DNA of 64,000 bases from contig OY998177.1 of the NCBI GenBank assembly GCA_963921935.1, forward strand, positions 5,049,754-5,113,753, written 5' to 3'. Below are positions 12,345 to 23,801 of this stretch, piece after piece (positions within the stretch are counted from its first letter, which is position 1; each line of letters opens with the position of its first letter). This DNA is from Galeruca laticollis (Eukaryota > Arthropoda > Insecta > Coleoptera > Chrysomelidae). Under the pieces are notes generated by a model, which saw only the letters and a list, made by a program, of their open reading frames with translations, was not told the origin of the DNA and did no database searches. The position numbers and the translations under genes are program-made.

Positions 12345-12832
12345 AACTTTGTTATTGAGCGTTGAGCTCGATTCGATGAGTGTGTAAAACTCGCGTCGAT
12401 GAATTCAAAACTCGCGTCTAGAAGTGTAGAACTGACGAGTGAAAAACTAACTTTTGTTGTTGAGCCTTGCGCTCGTTTCGAGGAGTTGAAAATTAACTTC
12501 GTTGCTGAGCATTGCGCTCGATTCAATGAGTATGAAAAAACTTTGCTTTTGAGCGTTGCGCTCGACTCGATGAGTGTGTAACTGTTGTTGAGCGTTGCGC
12601 TCGATTCGATGAGTTAAAAACTAACTTTGCTGTTGAGCATTGCGCTCTTTCGATGAATGTGTAACTGTTGTTGAGCGTTGCGCTCGATTCGATGAGTTAA
12701 AAACTAATTTTGCTGTTGAGCATTGCGCTCTTTCGATGAGTGTGTAACTGTTGTTGAGCGTTGCGCTCGATTCGATGAGTTAAAAACTAACGTTGCTGTT
12801 GAGCATTGCGCTCTTTCGATGAGTGTGTAACT
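12345..12832. repeat. Dimeric minisatellite, 83-bp unit with hairpin core
   Basis: Three near-identical 83-bp units start at 12584, 12667 and 12750. More diverged copies extend left to about 12345. Each unit has two half-units, one with GAGCGTTGCGCTC (a 5-bp-stem hairpin) and one with GAGCATTGCGCTC in which one pair is disrupted. Frames through the array at 12338-12581 are repeat artefacts. Confidence 0.85.
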
Positions 12833-13517
12833 GATTTCTTCACGTTGTGAGACGTGTTAAATAGAAATCTGCGAGGGGCGTGTTTACACGTGGATTGGGT
12901 TGACCAAACGAAAATAAATATTTCCTATTGGCCAGTATCATTTGACTTGTCGAGTTCCTAGACAAGAATTAACTATCGGTGCCGCCAACAAATAGTTAAA
13001 TTTCTATGGTATACTACAATAGCAATTGTAACCCTCTTACTTAGAAAGGTAATTCAAAAAATGTCTTTCATGTCTTCCGAACCTCTACCATAAAACTCAT
13101 GCAGAATTGACACTAAATTTAAGGTTTTCACAATCCTATATACAAATAGGGTGAAACGTGCTTCTTTCTCACTTCTTAACTACAGGACAATGTCGACTTT
13201 CAAAAAAAGGTGTCATTCATCTGCCCATACAAAAGAATTTACAATCATTGTTGGAAAACGTGATATTTACAAAGTATTCTGAAAATAAAATTAAAATATC
13301 CTTTGAATTTACTACAATAGAAAGATCTTATCAATTCTGCAACATATTTCTACAAAGCTATTAACTAAAATGAATTTACGCCTCAAATATATACAATAAA
13401 TAAAGGACACATACAAATATCTCATATATTCTAAAGATATCATAAACGAATAAATTTCAAGATTTTACAATCTTGAACATACTCCTCCCGTTGAGAGAAT
13501 ACGATCAATTATAAAGT
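12833..13517. other. No gene recognised between minisatellite and BEL relic
   Basis: Unremarkable sequence flanking the decayed BEL/Pao element. A 3' LTR would be expected here. I found no matching pair to define one. The small plus-strand frame at 13158-13364 has no supporting features. Confidence 0.4.
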
Positions 13518-15416
13518 CTATGAATGTTCATCTTCAGCATTAGTCGGCAGAATCGGAAGTAACGCTACCTTCTTCACATTTCGGACAACTGAAGATTTCG
13601 CGGTTTTCACTAAAACAGTACGTACCACACTGTCACTACCGGGATAGCACTTCATGATTCTTCCCAGGGCTCATTGTTAGGGTGGAATGTTGTCTTCTCG
13701 TATCAAGGCCACAGCCCCTTCGTGGATTTCAGGACCGGCCATTTCCCATTTGGTGCGAACCGTCAATTCGTTCAGGTACTCTTTACTCCATCGCGTCCAG
13801 AAATGCTGCTTTACCTTCTGGATGTGCTGCCAGTGTGACAGACGGTTACTAGGAGTCGTGGAATAATCACGACTTCGCAAGTTAGTCAATAAATTACCTA
13901 TTAATAAATTGCCAGGAATAAGGGTGATAGGATCGGTAGGATTAGAAGAAATATTAGTTCCGTTTTCGATAATTAACACATTAAATCGTCCATACGTAAA
14001 TAACCGGTCGCGACCGGCGACTTTGTACAAATGCATTTTAAACCCTTTCAATGTTGCTTCACCTAATTTCCCAACACGTGGTGGCTGCGGAAACTTTGCC
14101 TTGAAGCAGGTACAACACAGTTTTATATGTGTATACATTCGACTACGTCCGTCAATAATCACATATCTACGTATCGAGCATAAACTTTGCTGAATTACAG
14201 CTTGCAAATATTTTTTCAGAAAATACATCATAACAAAAATAATCACATGTCTAATTTTAAACAAGCTAACGGAGTGTTCAGCGTCAAATGTTGAATTAGA
14301 CACAATCAAACGGTAGCCTGTCCTCATTATCCCTTTTTTGTCCCGAAAAGGATTTATCAATCGCCGAGGAACAGCTTGAGGGCAACGTAATGCAAATTCA
14401 TAATCGGACCAATAAAAAGTTTGAATTTCTTTTAGGAGGCCCGTATTTACAATTTTCATGAATGTAGACAAGAGGTGTGCCCCTAAGAGCTCTAATTTCG
14501 GTAAGGTTATCTTCTCGATAGGTACATCACGAGATTTAACACATGATAATTGCACTTTAATTTTTCTTGAGAGATATAGTGTGCGTAAGTAAACGCATGC
14601 CCTGAATGCCATTTCAGTTGCATCGGAAAATCCATGTAATTGAACTCCTTCGACATCGGCGGTAATTACGGTGCGTCGAAATAAAAACAGATCATTTGAC
14701 GGTGATGGCTGGCAATATGTTTGCCATTCAATATACAATATAATAAATAACGATTCGTTCCAATCGAGATTATAGATCCACAAGTATTGTAGGATTATTC
14801 TCCCGAGTACAACCACGGAAACCAATAATCCGAACGGTTCGAATAAATTGAAAACTCCGAATAGTGTTATCCGTTTGGAAACATTAATCTGAATAGATTT
14901 CAGTATATACATATTCGTGTCGTTTCGCACGGTATATATTTTGCATTCATCTTTACTTAATTGATGTAAACATTGAATTGCTAGATACAAAGCACATGTA
15001 ATATCGAATATAGCGATATTTAATTCAAAAATTCGTAAGTTTTTCATTTGATCTCTCCAAATGAGACATTGAAATTTACAGTATTCGTTTCTAACTAAAA
15101 ATGGTTGACACGTTCGCTTTAAATCACCTGCGATCACGATAGGGTTTTCGCGAACTCGATTAGAAGTAGTTAATAAACTGGGTTGACTATTATGACCGAT
15201 ATACAGGGCGTCATTCAACTGTACGCCTGTAGAAGTCTCTAAAGAACCGTCGTATACCACACTTACTTTCTTAGTTGGGCTCATTTCCTTACTGATTGCG
15301 TGATGAGATAAATAGTAACCATCTGATATCAACGTATTGTCCTGAACAGGGAACATGTGAAGTTTGTTCGATTCTTGATTATCAGGAGCTGCTAATTTGC
15401 TTTTTTCCGCAGACAT
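13518..15416 (-). pseudogene. Decayed BEL/Pao pol (RT-RNase H-integrase) with a long intact frame
   Basis: The frame from 15416 to 13677 is 579 codons without a stop. Segments in BEL/Pao order are recognisable: an RT-like part where the catalytic (Y/F)xDD box is missing, the post-RT segment FGLLVSVVVLGRIILQYLW, an RNase H part with HGFSDATEMAFRACVYLR and LPKLELLGAHL, and an integrase C-terminus with LLIGNLLTNL and FWTRWSKEYLNEL. The integrase DDE core is not recognisable. After two close stops at about 13671-13679 the C-terminal domain continues in frame to 13518 (LGRI...CYPGSDSVVRTV). Much of the RT appears deleted or scrambled, yet the frame is preserved. Upstream it is contiguous in frame with 15489-16349. 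It could be a dead element, or conceivably a co-opted ORF. Confidence 0.7.
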
Positions 15417-16462
15417 GGTAGCCTCTGCTTCTAATAATTTGTCGACCGGTGTAGGTCGGTGGACATCTGGGTCCGTTAATTTACTTTGCTATACAGGCAG
15501 TCTATTACCTGTTCCTATTAATCTGTTGACCGGTGCAGGTCGATGAAACTCTGGTTCTACTACTTTGGTTCGTTTTACAGGCAGTGTGGTGTCTGTTCCT
15601 ACTAAGATGTTTTGTTCTACAGGCAGTGTAGTGCCTATTCCTACTGATAAGTCGACCGGTTCGGGTCGATGAAACTCCGTTTCTGCTACTTTGATTTGTT
15701 CCACAGGCAGTCTTGTGCCTGTTCCTACTAAGATGTCAACCGGTTCCGGTTGATGAAACTCTGATTCTGCTAATTTGATGTTAGCAGGTAACTTTATCTG
15801 CTTACGTTGGATCGATTCATGTGACATAACGTGAGAGATTACTGGTACGTTTACAGCGGCGGATATCTTTTTATCAGCGTTTAAACGTGTTTTGTTGGCT
15901 GTTTGCACGGTATCTACTTGTTGCACTGCACGGTATGTACTGCATGGTAGAGCTTCGAATTTATCGAGAAACCTTTTAGCACGCGACGTTTCCCGCATAA
16001 AGCTCTCTTCGTAGCAGCTACGCTGATCAATTTCCTCTCGATCTAATTCCTCTATGCTATCTTGAATTGAATCAATTTTTTTATACGTTTTAATTGCGTC
16101 ATCTAACGTCAATTGAATCAAATGTTTATGGAATCCCGTAGCCTCATCGTTTGCTTGGTCGATGAGTTGTCCTAATTTCGTAATAGTAGTTTGTATATTA
16201 CCGCGTTGCCGCTTTAGTTTAGTAAGCTCAGCCAAACATGATTTGTTGGTGGCCGTTTGCACGGGATCTACTGATTGTGCCCTAAATGTACTGCATGTTG
16301 AAGCTGTGAATTTATCGAGAAACCTTTTACCACGCGACGTTTCCCACATAAAGCTATCTTCGTAATAGCTACGTGCATTGGCAGTTTTCCGTTTATTGAG
16401 AAGCGGAATACTGTAGTACCTTGTATTTAATCGGTTTGCAGCGCTTGAAGTGGTTGTTTATG
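15417..16462 (-). pseudogene. BEL/Pao gag-like region with internal duplications, in frame with the pol relic
   Basis: The frame 16349-15489 (286 codons) is open further upstream to about 16460 and continues in the same phase into the pol relic. A single TAG at 15489-15491 separates them. The N-terminal part (LTKLKRQRGNIQTTITKLG, then IKTYKKIDSIQDSIEELDRE) is the helical coiled-coil start typical of BEL gag. A block around ETSRAKRFLDKF occurs twice (DNA 15892-16014 and 16242-16372). The C-terminal third consists of repeats of a motif like KLAESEFHQPEPVDILVGTG. That motif matches the segment after the protease in the better-preserved BEL element of this window. The capsid, zinc knuckles and protease that should lie between are missing. 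Confidence 0.65.
15442..15790 (-). repeat. In-frame 84-bp (28-codon) tandem repeat within the BEL relic
   Basis: Units begin at 15442, 15526, 15652 and 15736 (plus-strand TYRACCGG). Spacings are 84, 126 (84+42) and 84, so every step is a multiple of 42 and keeps the frame. The encoded unit is a variant of EFHRPEPVDLSVGIGTTLPV. Confidence 0.85.
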
Positions 16463-16687
16463 GTTAGAGTGAAAAAAAGTAAAAAAGCGTTAAAAAAAGT
16501 GCCATAACGTTAACTTTATTTCACGCTTCCCATAAGCTAACACAAAGAATCTTGGCGGGCATCGAGGATGGACTTTCATGAAGCTTGGAATACGTATAAT
16601 TGTAATTTACCGAAGGATCTTAATTAAAATATCCCAAATTTCTATTTGAATTTTATTTTTTTGTATAGTGCTGTAGAAAAAATAATG

Positions 16688-16811
16688 TATGCAACATGTG
16701 CATAAAAAGTGTCTTTTTTCATTCATGGAATTGCCGCACTTGCCTGACGGCTCGTACAGTCAACTTTTTCCATTCGTGAAAAAAAGTACCACTTTATGCA
16801 CTTGTTGCATA
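16688..16811. mobile_element. Hairpin MITE
   Basis: A 124-bp element with arms of about 43 bp: TATGCAACATGTGCATAAA at the left and its imperfect reverse complement TTTATGCACTTGTTGCATA at the right. The arms extend inward through TTTTTTCATTCATGGAA. No coding potential. A smaller perfect palindrome (CGCATGTTTTTAATTAAAACATGCG-type) lies at about 16891-16915. Confidence 0.7.
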
Positions 16812-17162
16812 AACTACTATTAATTTACACTACTAGCACGAATAAGTATATTACTAGGCCGGAGGTTTAGTTACTACTACTCTTAATTGTCGCATGTTTT
16901 AATTAAAAACATGCGCAGCATCAGATGGCGGTAAATATGTACAGATACAACTGCATTGAATCGCGGAAAATTAGTTTATCAAATAAAATAGACAACTTAA
17001 ATATTTAATTTAATAAAGTAAAAAAAAGAATCTCGAACATACTGCCCACCAAAATATTTGTAAAATATTTAGAATAGCTAAAAAAAAGAAAAGAAAAATG
17101 AAATAAAAGGAGAAGAAAAAAATATAAAAAATAGATAAATGAGTTATTTGTTACTCTGGCTC

Positions 17163-18005
17163 AATAACTCAATGAACAGAGCTTTACCAAAGGTCTTTTA
17201 AATATACCTTGATACGTGCGAACATCCGCAACTCTTGCTACACGATCATCACCAAAGTAAAGTTTAATAATTCTACCAATAGGCCATTTCAGAGGAGAAT
17301 ATTGTTCTTTTTTAATTAAGACCATTGAACCTGGTACAATTAAATCAGTATTTTCAAGCCATTTTCCTATTTGTTGCAGAGTATGAAGATATTCTGAATG
17401 CCACCTATGCCAAAAATTTTGGTGTATACGTTGTAGTAGTTGCCAGCGGTTTAATGTATTTACTTCTAAATTAGTTAAATCAGGATCCGTTAAAGTTTAT
17501 AGCGGTTCAATTGTTAAAAATGTCCAGGCGTTAAATCCGACAAATCGTTTGGATTTTAACTGATTGAACATAAGGGGCGTGCATTTAATAGCTTACATTT
17601 GAGTAAGTAAAGTATAAAATTCCTCATTTGTGAGAACTTGCTCCCCTATTACACGAAAAATATGAGTTTTAACTGATTTAACCCCTGCTTCAGCTAACCC
17701 TGAAAAATGAGGCTCTGAAGCAGGATTGAAATGACTCAGCTTCTACACCATTTTTCATATAATCAAGAATTTCTTTATGTGCACTCTTGAAGTTGGTGCC
17801 ACAATCGCTGAAGATGAAAGAACATCTACCTCTACGAGAAATAAAACTGCGAAAAGCAGCTAAAAAGGCGTCACTGCTTAGCGAAGAAACTATAATTCCA
17901 CATGTATAGCTTTAGTAGCGAAACATACAAATATATGATTTCATTAATTTAGAGTTTCTCAATTGAGAAATTTTAATATCGAAAAGATCAGCATAATCTA
18001 AACCT
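17163..18005 (-). pseudogene. Second BEL/Pao relic: integrase core and C-terminal domain
   Basis: The minus-strand translation, with stops and shifts, gives the integrase start CVGLDYADLF, the second catalytic region FISRRGRCSFIFSDCGTNF, a decayed central part, and then a well-preserved C-terminal domain with NRWQLLQRIHQNFWHRWHSE and PLKWPIGRII. At least three in-frame stops are present. The sequence differs clearly from the neighbouring relic at 13.5-16.5 kb and from the element at 39-45.6 kb, so it is a third BEL lineage. No LTR was identified. Confidence 0.75.
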
Positions 18006-18015
18006 ACACAAGAAA

Positions 18016-18378
18016 ATGGTTTTATTTGTGATATGCCTAGAGTTGGTTGGTTGGAGTGGTTTAGGATTTAATTTCCAACAGTTTAGACAATTTGACAATA
18101 CCTTTCTCATAGCACGTTTTGGAGATAGAATCCAAAATACTTGTTTGTATGTGCAAGCATTATTAGACAGGTCCCTATTACAAGTTACTAAAGAAAATTG
18201 GCAAAAAGCAATTCATCATGTATTAAAAGAGGAAGAAAACATGTGGAATCTGGACAAAATCTTAGATGCAGACATTACAGTGACACCAATAATAATTTCA
18301 ATAAATAATTACTCCTTAAGTGACGATTGTGATTCCGACAGTGATATAGAGACATTTGCACTTACTAATCTAGACTAA
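18016..18378 (+). CDS. Hypothetical ORF resembling a transposase C-terminal tail
   Basis: A 120-codon frame from ATG 18016 to TAA at 18378. The part QVTKENWQKAIHHVLKEEEN, followed by an MW..D pattern and an acidic serine-rich end (SDDCDSDSDIETF), resembles C-terminal tails of DDE transposases common in insect genomes, in which a basic-aromatic segment is followed by an acidic tail. No catalytic DDE motif is present, so it would be a fragment. It directly abuts the BEL integrase relic, suggesting one inserted in the other. The first ~30 residues look unrelated and may not be translated. Confidence 0.35.
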   Translation: MVLFVICLELVGWSGLGFNFQQFRQFDNTFLIARFGDRIQNTCLYVQALLDRSLLQVTKENWQKAIHHVLKEEENMWNLDKILDADITVTPIIISINNYSLSDDCDSDSDIETFALTNLD

Positions 18379-21300
18379 AAGATGAAGGAAGAACTATTTA
18401 AAACAATCTGCAAGTGGCATGTTCATATTAATTTGGTAAGCAAATTGCAATGAGTACCTATCATAACAATGTAATATTTAGAATTCGAGCTATAATTTAA
18501 CGGTCAACATTATAAACCACGCTTATTTAATAGGATATCTACGTATTTTCATAATTTAAAACTTAAGCAATACAACAAATATAAACAATATATACCTACG
18601 AACCCCCCTGTTCCTAAGCCTACGCCTATTATAACCCTACAAAGTTTCAAGATAAGACGTCATTGTTATCTTTCTACAATACCCGTCTGCAAAAATGATT
18701 TTCTTGTTTTCACAACATTCATCACAGCAGGTAGAGTAATATTACATATTTTGTTTGATCCACTAGTCGTGAGCAATTCCAATAAAATTTTGATTTATTA
18801 CTCCGCACCGATTACGATTTTACTATATCAATTTATGACTGACAATTAAGGAAGAATGCCACGTCAACTTTCGCAGTACATCTTATTAATGTTTTAAATT
18901 AGTCTTGCAAAAATTTTGTGTTCAATATCTTCTAGTATTTCTAAATAATTATAAATGCAAAATAATTGATATTGTACTTCGAATCAATTATTGAAAGTAT
19001 AATGAGTAATTTGACTAAATCTCACACAATATTGGCAATAAGAAATTTGTATCCATGTCTGTCTTAGAAAATCTTGCAATAACGCAGAGCGACTTATCTC
19101 CAAAAAAATAATGAAAGTAGAGGTTACACAGTAGACAAATTAAAATCATTTTTCTTCATTTTTCCTATAACAATTTATAGAAAAAGAAATTATTTATACT
19201 AATGTCATTAAAACATCAAAATATCATTCATACTACACAAACAAATGAATATTATCGCTGCTCTTCAAATACTGACCACGTGACAGCGTTAAGTGTACCT
19301 GTATATATTGTATGAAAATAATTGCTGACGGAAATTACCTTGTCTGCAAATTTCTCACAAGCAACTTTTCCAAATATTAATCTCAAATATTTTTCAAAAA
19401 AACACGATATTTTTGAATAAAAGTATATAATTAGATTTTTTTTAGTATTTACTGCAACCAATTTTATCAACTATTGATGTAGCCGTTATCACAATAACCT
19501 GAGATTGTCAATAAAGCACTCATTTCTGATAGAATATATTTAATATAGAACAATAAATAAATCAAAATATAACATTTATACATTTTAGGCAGTTTAAATA
19601 AAAACAATACAGTTAATATCACATGAAAGTAGAAAATTAACAATTTTTTTGTATATTTAAATAGACAAGTAGTAGCTGGGTTATACACAAAAAATGTATC
19701 AACGATGGATAACAATTGTTCCCGTATATCAGTTACTGTATACTCAATACTTAAGATCATTAAAGAAAATATGTATCAAAATAGATATCAGTAATTAACT
19801 TGAACATTTCTTAACATAAATTCCACTGTATATCCTTTATTTTACCAACTATCTAACCATTTTCCTACAATAACGTCAATACAACTTATTGTTTTGTATA
19901 CATTTAATTTATTATAGTAAGTTAAAAAAAAAAAAATGAAGCTCGAATGTATTTCAAAAAGTGAACGAAAGTTAAAAGGCAACTTCTTATATATCACCGT
20001 GAATGAAGCCACAGATCTGTAGTGTAACGTTTATTTATTTTTTTAATAAGTTTACTTTAATTTCTTTTCACTTAATATAAGACTATTCATAATAAAACAC
20101 ATAAATTACTTGAACTTGCATATGGTTTGAAATATTCTCATTCGAGTGACCAAACAGTGACGTCACGTTGAATTAGTTTTAAACCAGCTGCATCTGTTTA
20201 CGTCCTCCCGAGAACTGTTCAAGCAAGTAGAAATGTCATCAATAGGTTCAGTTGAGTGACTTGACAATATCTAAATGTACAAGTATCAAAGTTTATAATT
20301 CTTAACAATTCTTGAAAAATTGACCTTGTCATTCTAAATACTAGGTAAAAGTCGGATTCTAAGTACAGGATCCATCTTTCATAAAAATCTGGTAATCTTA
20401 TATGGGCTTCTCTTTGACATAATGAGATAAAAATAATATCTACACAATCATCTTCCTGACTGAAAAACCAATTGCAAATAATAATCTGCTGTAATTAGAC
20501 TTCTTCGTTAAATATTTGGATTAATCGATTCATTTCTGTAAACCGTGAGAAAGTCCAGAACCTCTTATTTTATATCAGTATGTAACTTTTTTAAAAACAC
20601 AAATCACGGCATGAACTTTTTTTAATGATTGTTTACTGTTTACATTATTGACAACTACAACAAAAACTGACAACAGTCAAAGCATCTACTGTTAGTGACA
20701 TCACTGTTTTGAAAACCTCTATTTGACCGCGCTTTTAAAATTTGTGACGTAATATTTAAACTGGTTCTAAAAATCTTTTTGAATCAGATAGATCGCTCCA
20801 AAATGTCTTTATATTGGTAATTTGACAGGTTCGCCCCGCAACGTAAACAAAGAGCTGGACCGGACTGGCTACGCACGAAACTAGTTAATTTGATGATTAG
20901 AATTTTAATGACAAGTTTCCTTGCAAACTATATTTAGTTGCTGTTAAATAATTAGGAAAAAGCAAACAATTTACTACATTTATACAAGATGATACAAACT
21001 TTTTCTTACCAAATGAAACTTTTTAATGTGCGTAGATTTTCTTTTAATTCATTGCAATTGTTTCGACCACGGCGTATGTCACAAAATAAACAAGAAATGT
21101 AATAAAAAAGTTTTCTTAAAGGCTTTGTTGCAAATACATCTCTTTCTCACCTTAACCAGTAATTTATAATGTGGGGATCGTAGCCTGAGAAGCAGTTTTA
21201 TATTAGTTTTAATACTGCAATGAATTGAATTTGAAGATAAAATTTTTGAAGCAATTCGAGAGGCAAAAAAATGTATCTGAAATTGAAACAGTAACTCGCA

Positions 21301-21869
21301 CATATCAATGACAGTTATGGAATAATAGTTACCACAATTACTTTATTATAAACACAAGAGGTGACTTTAGCCGAGTTAGTTAAATAAATAGATATCAAAA
21401 ATTGAATCAACACCTGGAGAATTGGAGAATTAGTTTCTAAAAAAATTAAATAACTTTTTCACAAGAATCAAGGTTTCTCATTTTAACTAATATTGCTGAA
21501 GTATTCAATGGGACGTTTCCAATTACAATTTGAGTCAGATTTATTGTCAAATTAGACCGCTCACTTTCAATGTTCAAATTAATTTTAAGTGGTAAAAGAC
21601 AGAGTTTTGAAACAGAAAATGTAGAAAAGCACTTAGTTGCAGCTATTAACTATAAACTTTTGAATGGTTACAATGTAAAATTATTAATTAACAATGATTT
21701 AGTTATTAATGTTATTAATACTATGTTGTGGAAATATATTTGTGTCGAGGGGGTAACCACCGAGGAGATTTTGTGCTCCTAGTGGGAGGAGATCCAAGTC
21801 AAGTCGTGTATCATTTTCGCATCATGTTAATGAGTTAAAAAATAAACGGTTTACAGATTGAATATTTTC
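18379..21869. other. About 3.5 kb with no recognisable gene
   Basis: AT-rich sequence with only short open frames on both strands (for example 19252-19470 and 19467-19760 minus), none with a domain or splice context. A slightly GC-richer patch at 20160-20240 and 20820-20890 is unexplained. Confidence 0.5.
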
Positions 21870-21935
21870 CGCACTTAAGTATACACTTCAAAGGCTATGT
21901 CGTGCTAACAAACCGAAATTTCTTCAAAAATTACC
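21870..21935. repeat. Solitary piece of the ~168-bp satellite
   Basis: The segment around CACTTCAAAGGCTATGTCGT and CTAACAAACCGAAATTTCTTC matches the monomers at 7.8-8.4 kb and is in the same orientation. The following 21936-22685 shows nothing recognisable. Confidence 0.65.
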
Positions 21936-22685
21936 AAAAAATACCTTATTTCTAAAAAACGTAATCGTATATTTTTTAGTCTGAACTGCCAGGTGTTTCT
22001 ATGATTTTCATACTCAATTCTGAGTATATAAAATAAACAATTTTATCTCTGAGAGAAATTATCAAATCAACACGAAAAATTGGGAAATAATGTTGTTAAA
22101 TTCGGTATACTAACTAGGAGTATATATCCATTTCATATCTAATTTTTCCTAAATATGAGAAGATCCGAATAAATAATACGTGCTCAGTGCGAAAGTGTTT
22201 TGCATGCACGATGACGCCATGTAGTCTTGTTGCGAAAACGTTAAATTTTAATACTGTTCTTCTGCTATTAACGATGATAAACGTAATGAAAATAACCACA
22301 ATTAATGTGTAAAGCGAGACGATATGTTCAAGAATGCCGGCGTGTTTCGCATTCATTAGTATTTATATGCGTGGTAACGTCGGTAACCGGCAAGACTATT
22401 GGTCAGAACTTCTGCGAAATTCCTATATCAAAGAATACACCATGTGTGTGTATTCTTTGCCTATATGTTCGAAGCGGGGATCAACGGTCTAGCGACAGTA
22501 GCGTCCGGGTTTATGAGAAGTTATATATCTAACATAGGCGAAGGCGATTCTTGCAGTGAGAGAAAATAGCGTAAAATCTGCGATCAATTGAATTTAATTA
22601 GGAACCGGTTTTCAACAAGGAATTAGAGACATGGGTGCTTTAAAACCAAAAAATGTGTGCTCAGTTTAAATTATTACAATTTAAC

Positions 22686-23428
22686 CAAATGTAAAGCATT
22701 GTATTACAAGTAAATATTTCTTTGTATAATAAATTTGGAAACTCTTTGTTTATATCATTTGTATCTAGATAAAATTGAATATATTTTCACATGTAGTAGA
22801 AAAAAGAGCCTACATGTCAAATAAAATTTTAAAGCAACCAACAGAAACTCTGAAACTGATACAAACATGATTAGATTGAGGCAACGTTGTGACACGACGT
22901 TATGTGTTTTGAGACGAAATGGCCTATTTTAAATCATGTAAATTTGCAACTTTTCTGCAGTTTCATTTTCTTAGCATGAAACAAACAAAAAAATGAAACT
23001 ATTTTATTATATTAATATAAATAGTACAAATTTTGAAAGGTAGAATATTTTTAACGTATGTATATTTTTCTTCCATTCTTAATTTCTAGCAATTCCCACA
23101 ATGCTGTCACTTGGTATCCATATTATTAAATAGCACATGTTCTTTCATGCAATATGTAATGCACCTTGTATCAGGTGATAATAGTTATATTTTTCAATTA
23201 TCACTATTATATATTCATCTAAATGAATTATGCAATTCTTGTCTTTTGAGAGCGGTTTTAATTTTTCTTCATTCAGATACTTCAACTGTCACTTCACTTC
23301 AATTAAGCATTTTTCGCTTTTCACTAACAAACCCATATTATCATTGAAACAGGGTTTCAAGAGAATGTTGAAAGATGGTTTGACGATACTAGAACAAACA
23401 ATCAGTATTATGTATCTCATATTTTCAA
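22686..23428. repeat. Segmental duplication, copy B, left half
   Basis: Closely matches 8917-9404 of copy A. An extra ~260 bp (about 23133-23390) is present here relative to copy A. The match stops at TATTTTCA and resumes at 34902, so 23429-34901 is an insertion relative to copy A. Confidence 0.85.
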
Positions 23429-23754
23429 TAGTAATACAACAAGTGTAATGATGATTATCGAAATACAAATTTCTTCGATTTTGAGAAACAAATTGTTGTT
23501 TGGAAACCGCAAGAGCACGTAAGCGCGACCCAGCAAACACAAATGTATATGTTACATAAAAATATATAACAGGGGAGGAATTATTTTTATATAAAACGTT
23601 TATATATTTTTTATGTAGTATTTATGTAACAAAATCTTTATAAATTTTGTTATATATTCTCAATATTTATATTATAAAATGTTTTATATATTGGATATAT
23701 CTAAGTTTATATGTATTCAAGATGTAAATTCTGCTACATAAATATGAAATTTTT

Positions 23755-23758
<4 letters not shown>

Positions 23759-23800
<42 letters not shown>
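23759..23800. repeat. (TA)n microsatellite, Gypsy target
   Basis: A TA dinucleotide run directly left of the 5' LTR. It continues right of the 3' LTR at 32500-32545. Confidence 0.9.

Positions 23801-23801
<1 letters not shown>

Noticed and set aside
12345..12832. Regularly spaced short repeats considered as a CRISPR array
   Set aside because: Units are contiguous and there are no unique spacers. The genome is eukaryotic and no cas gene is present.
18016..18378. Reading 18016-18378 as part of the adjacent BEL integrase relic
   Set aside because: It is on the opposite strand and its composition (acidic serine-rich tail) does not fit BEL proteins.
22114..22532. Opposing 80- and 75-codon frames
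   Set aside because: No recognisable domain, mutual antisense overlap and no splice or polyadenylation context.
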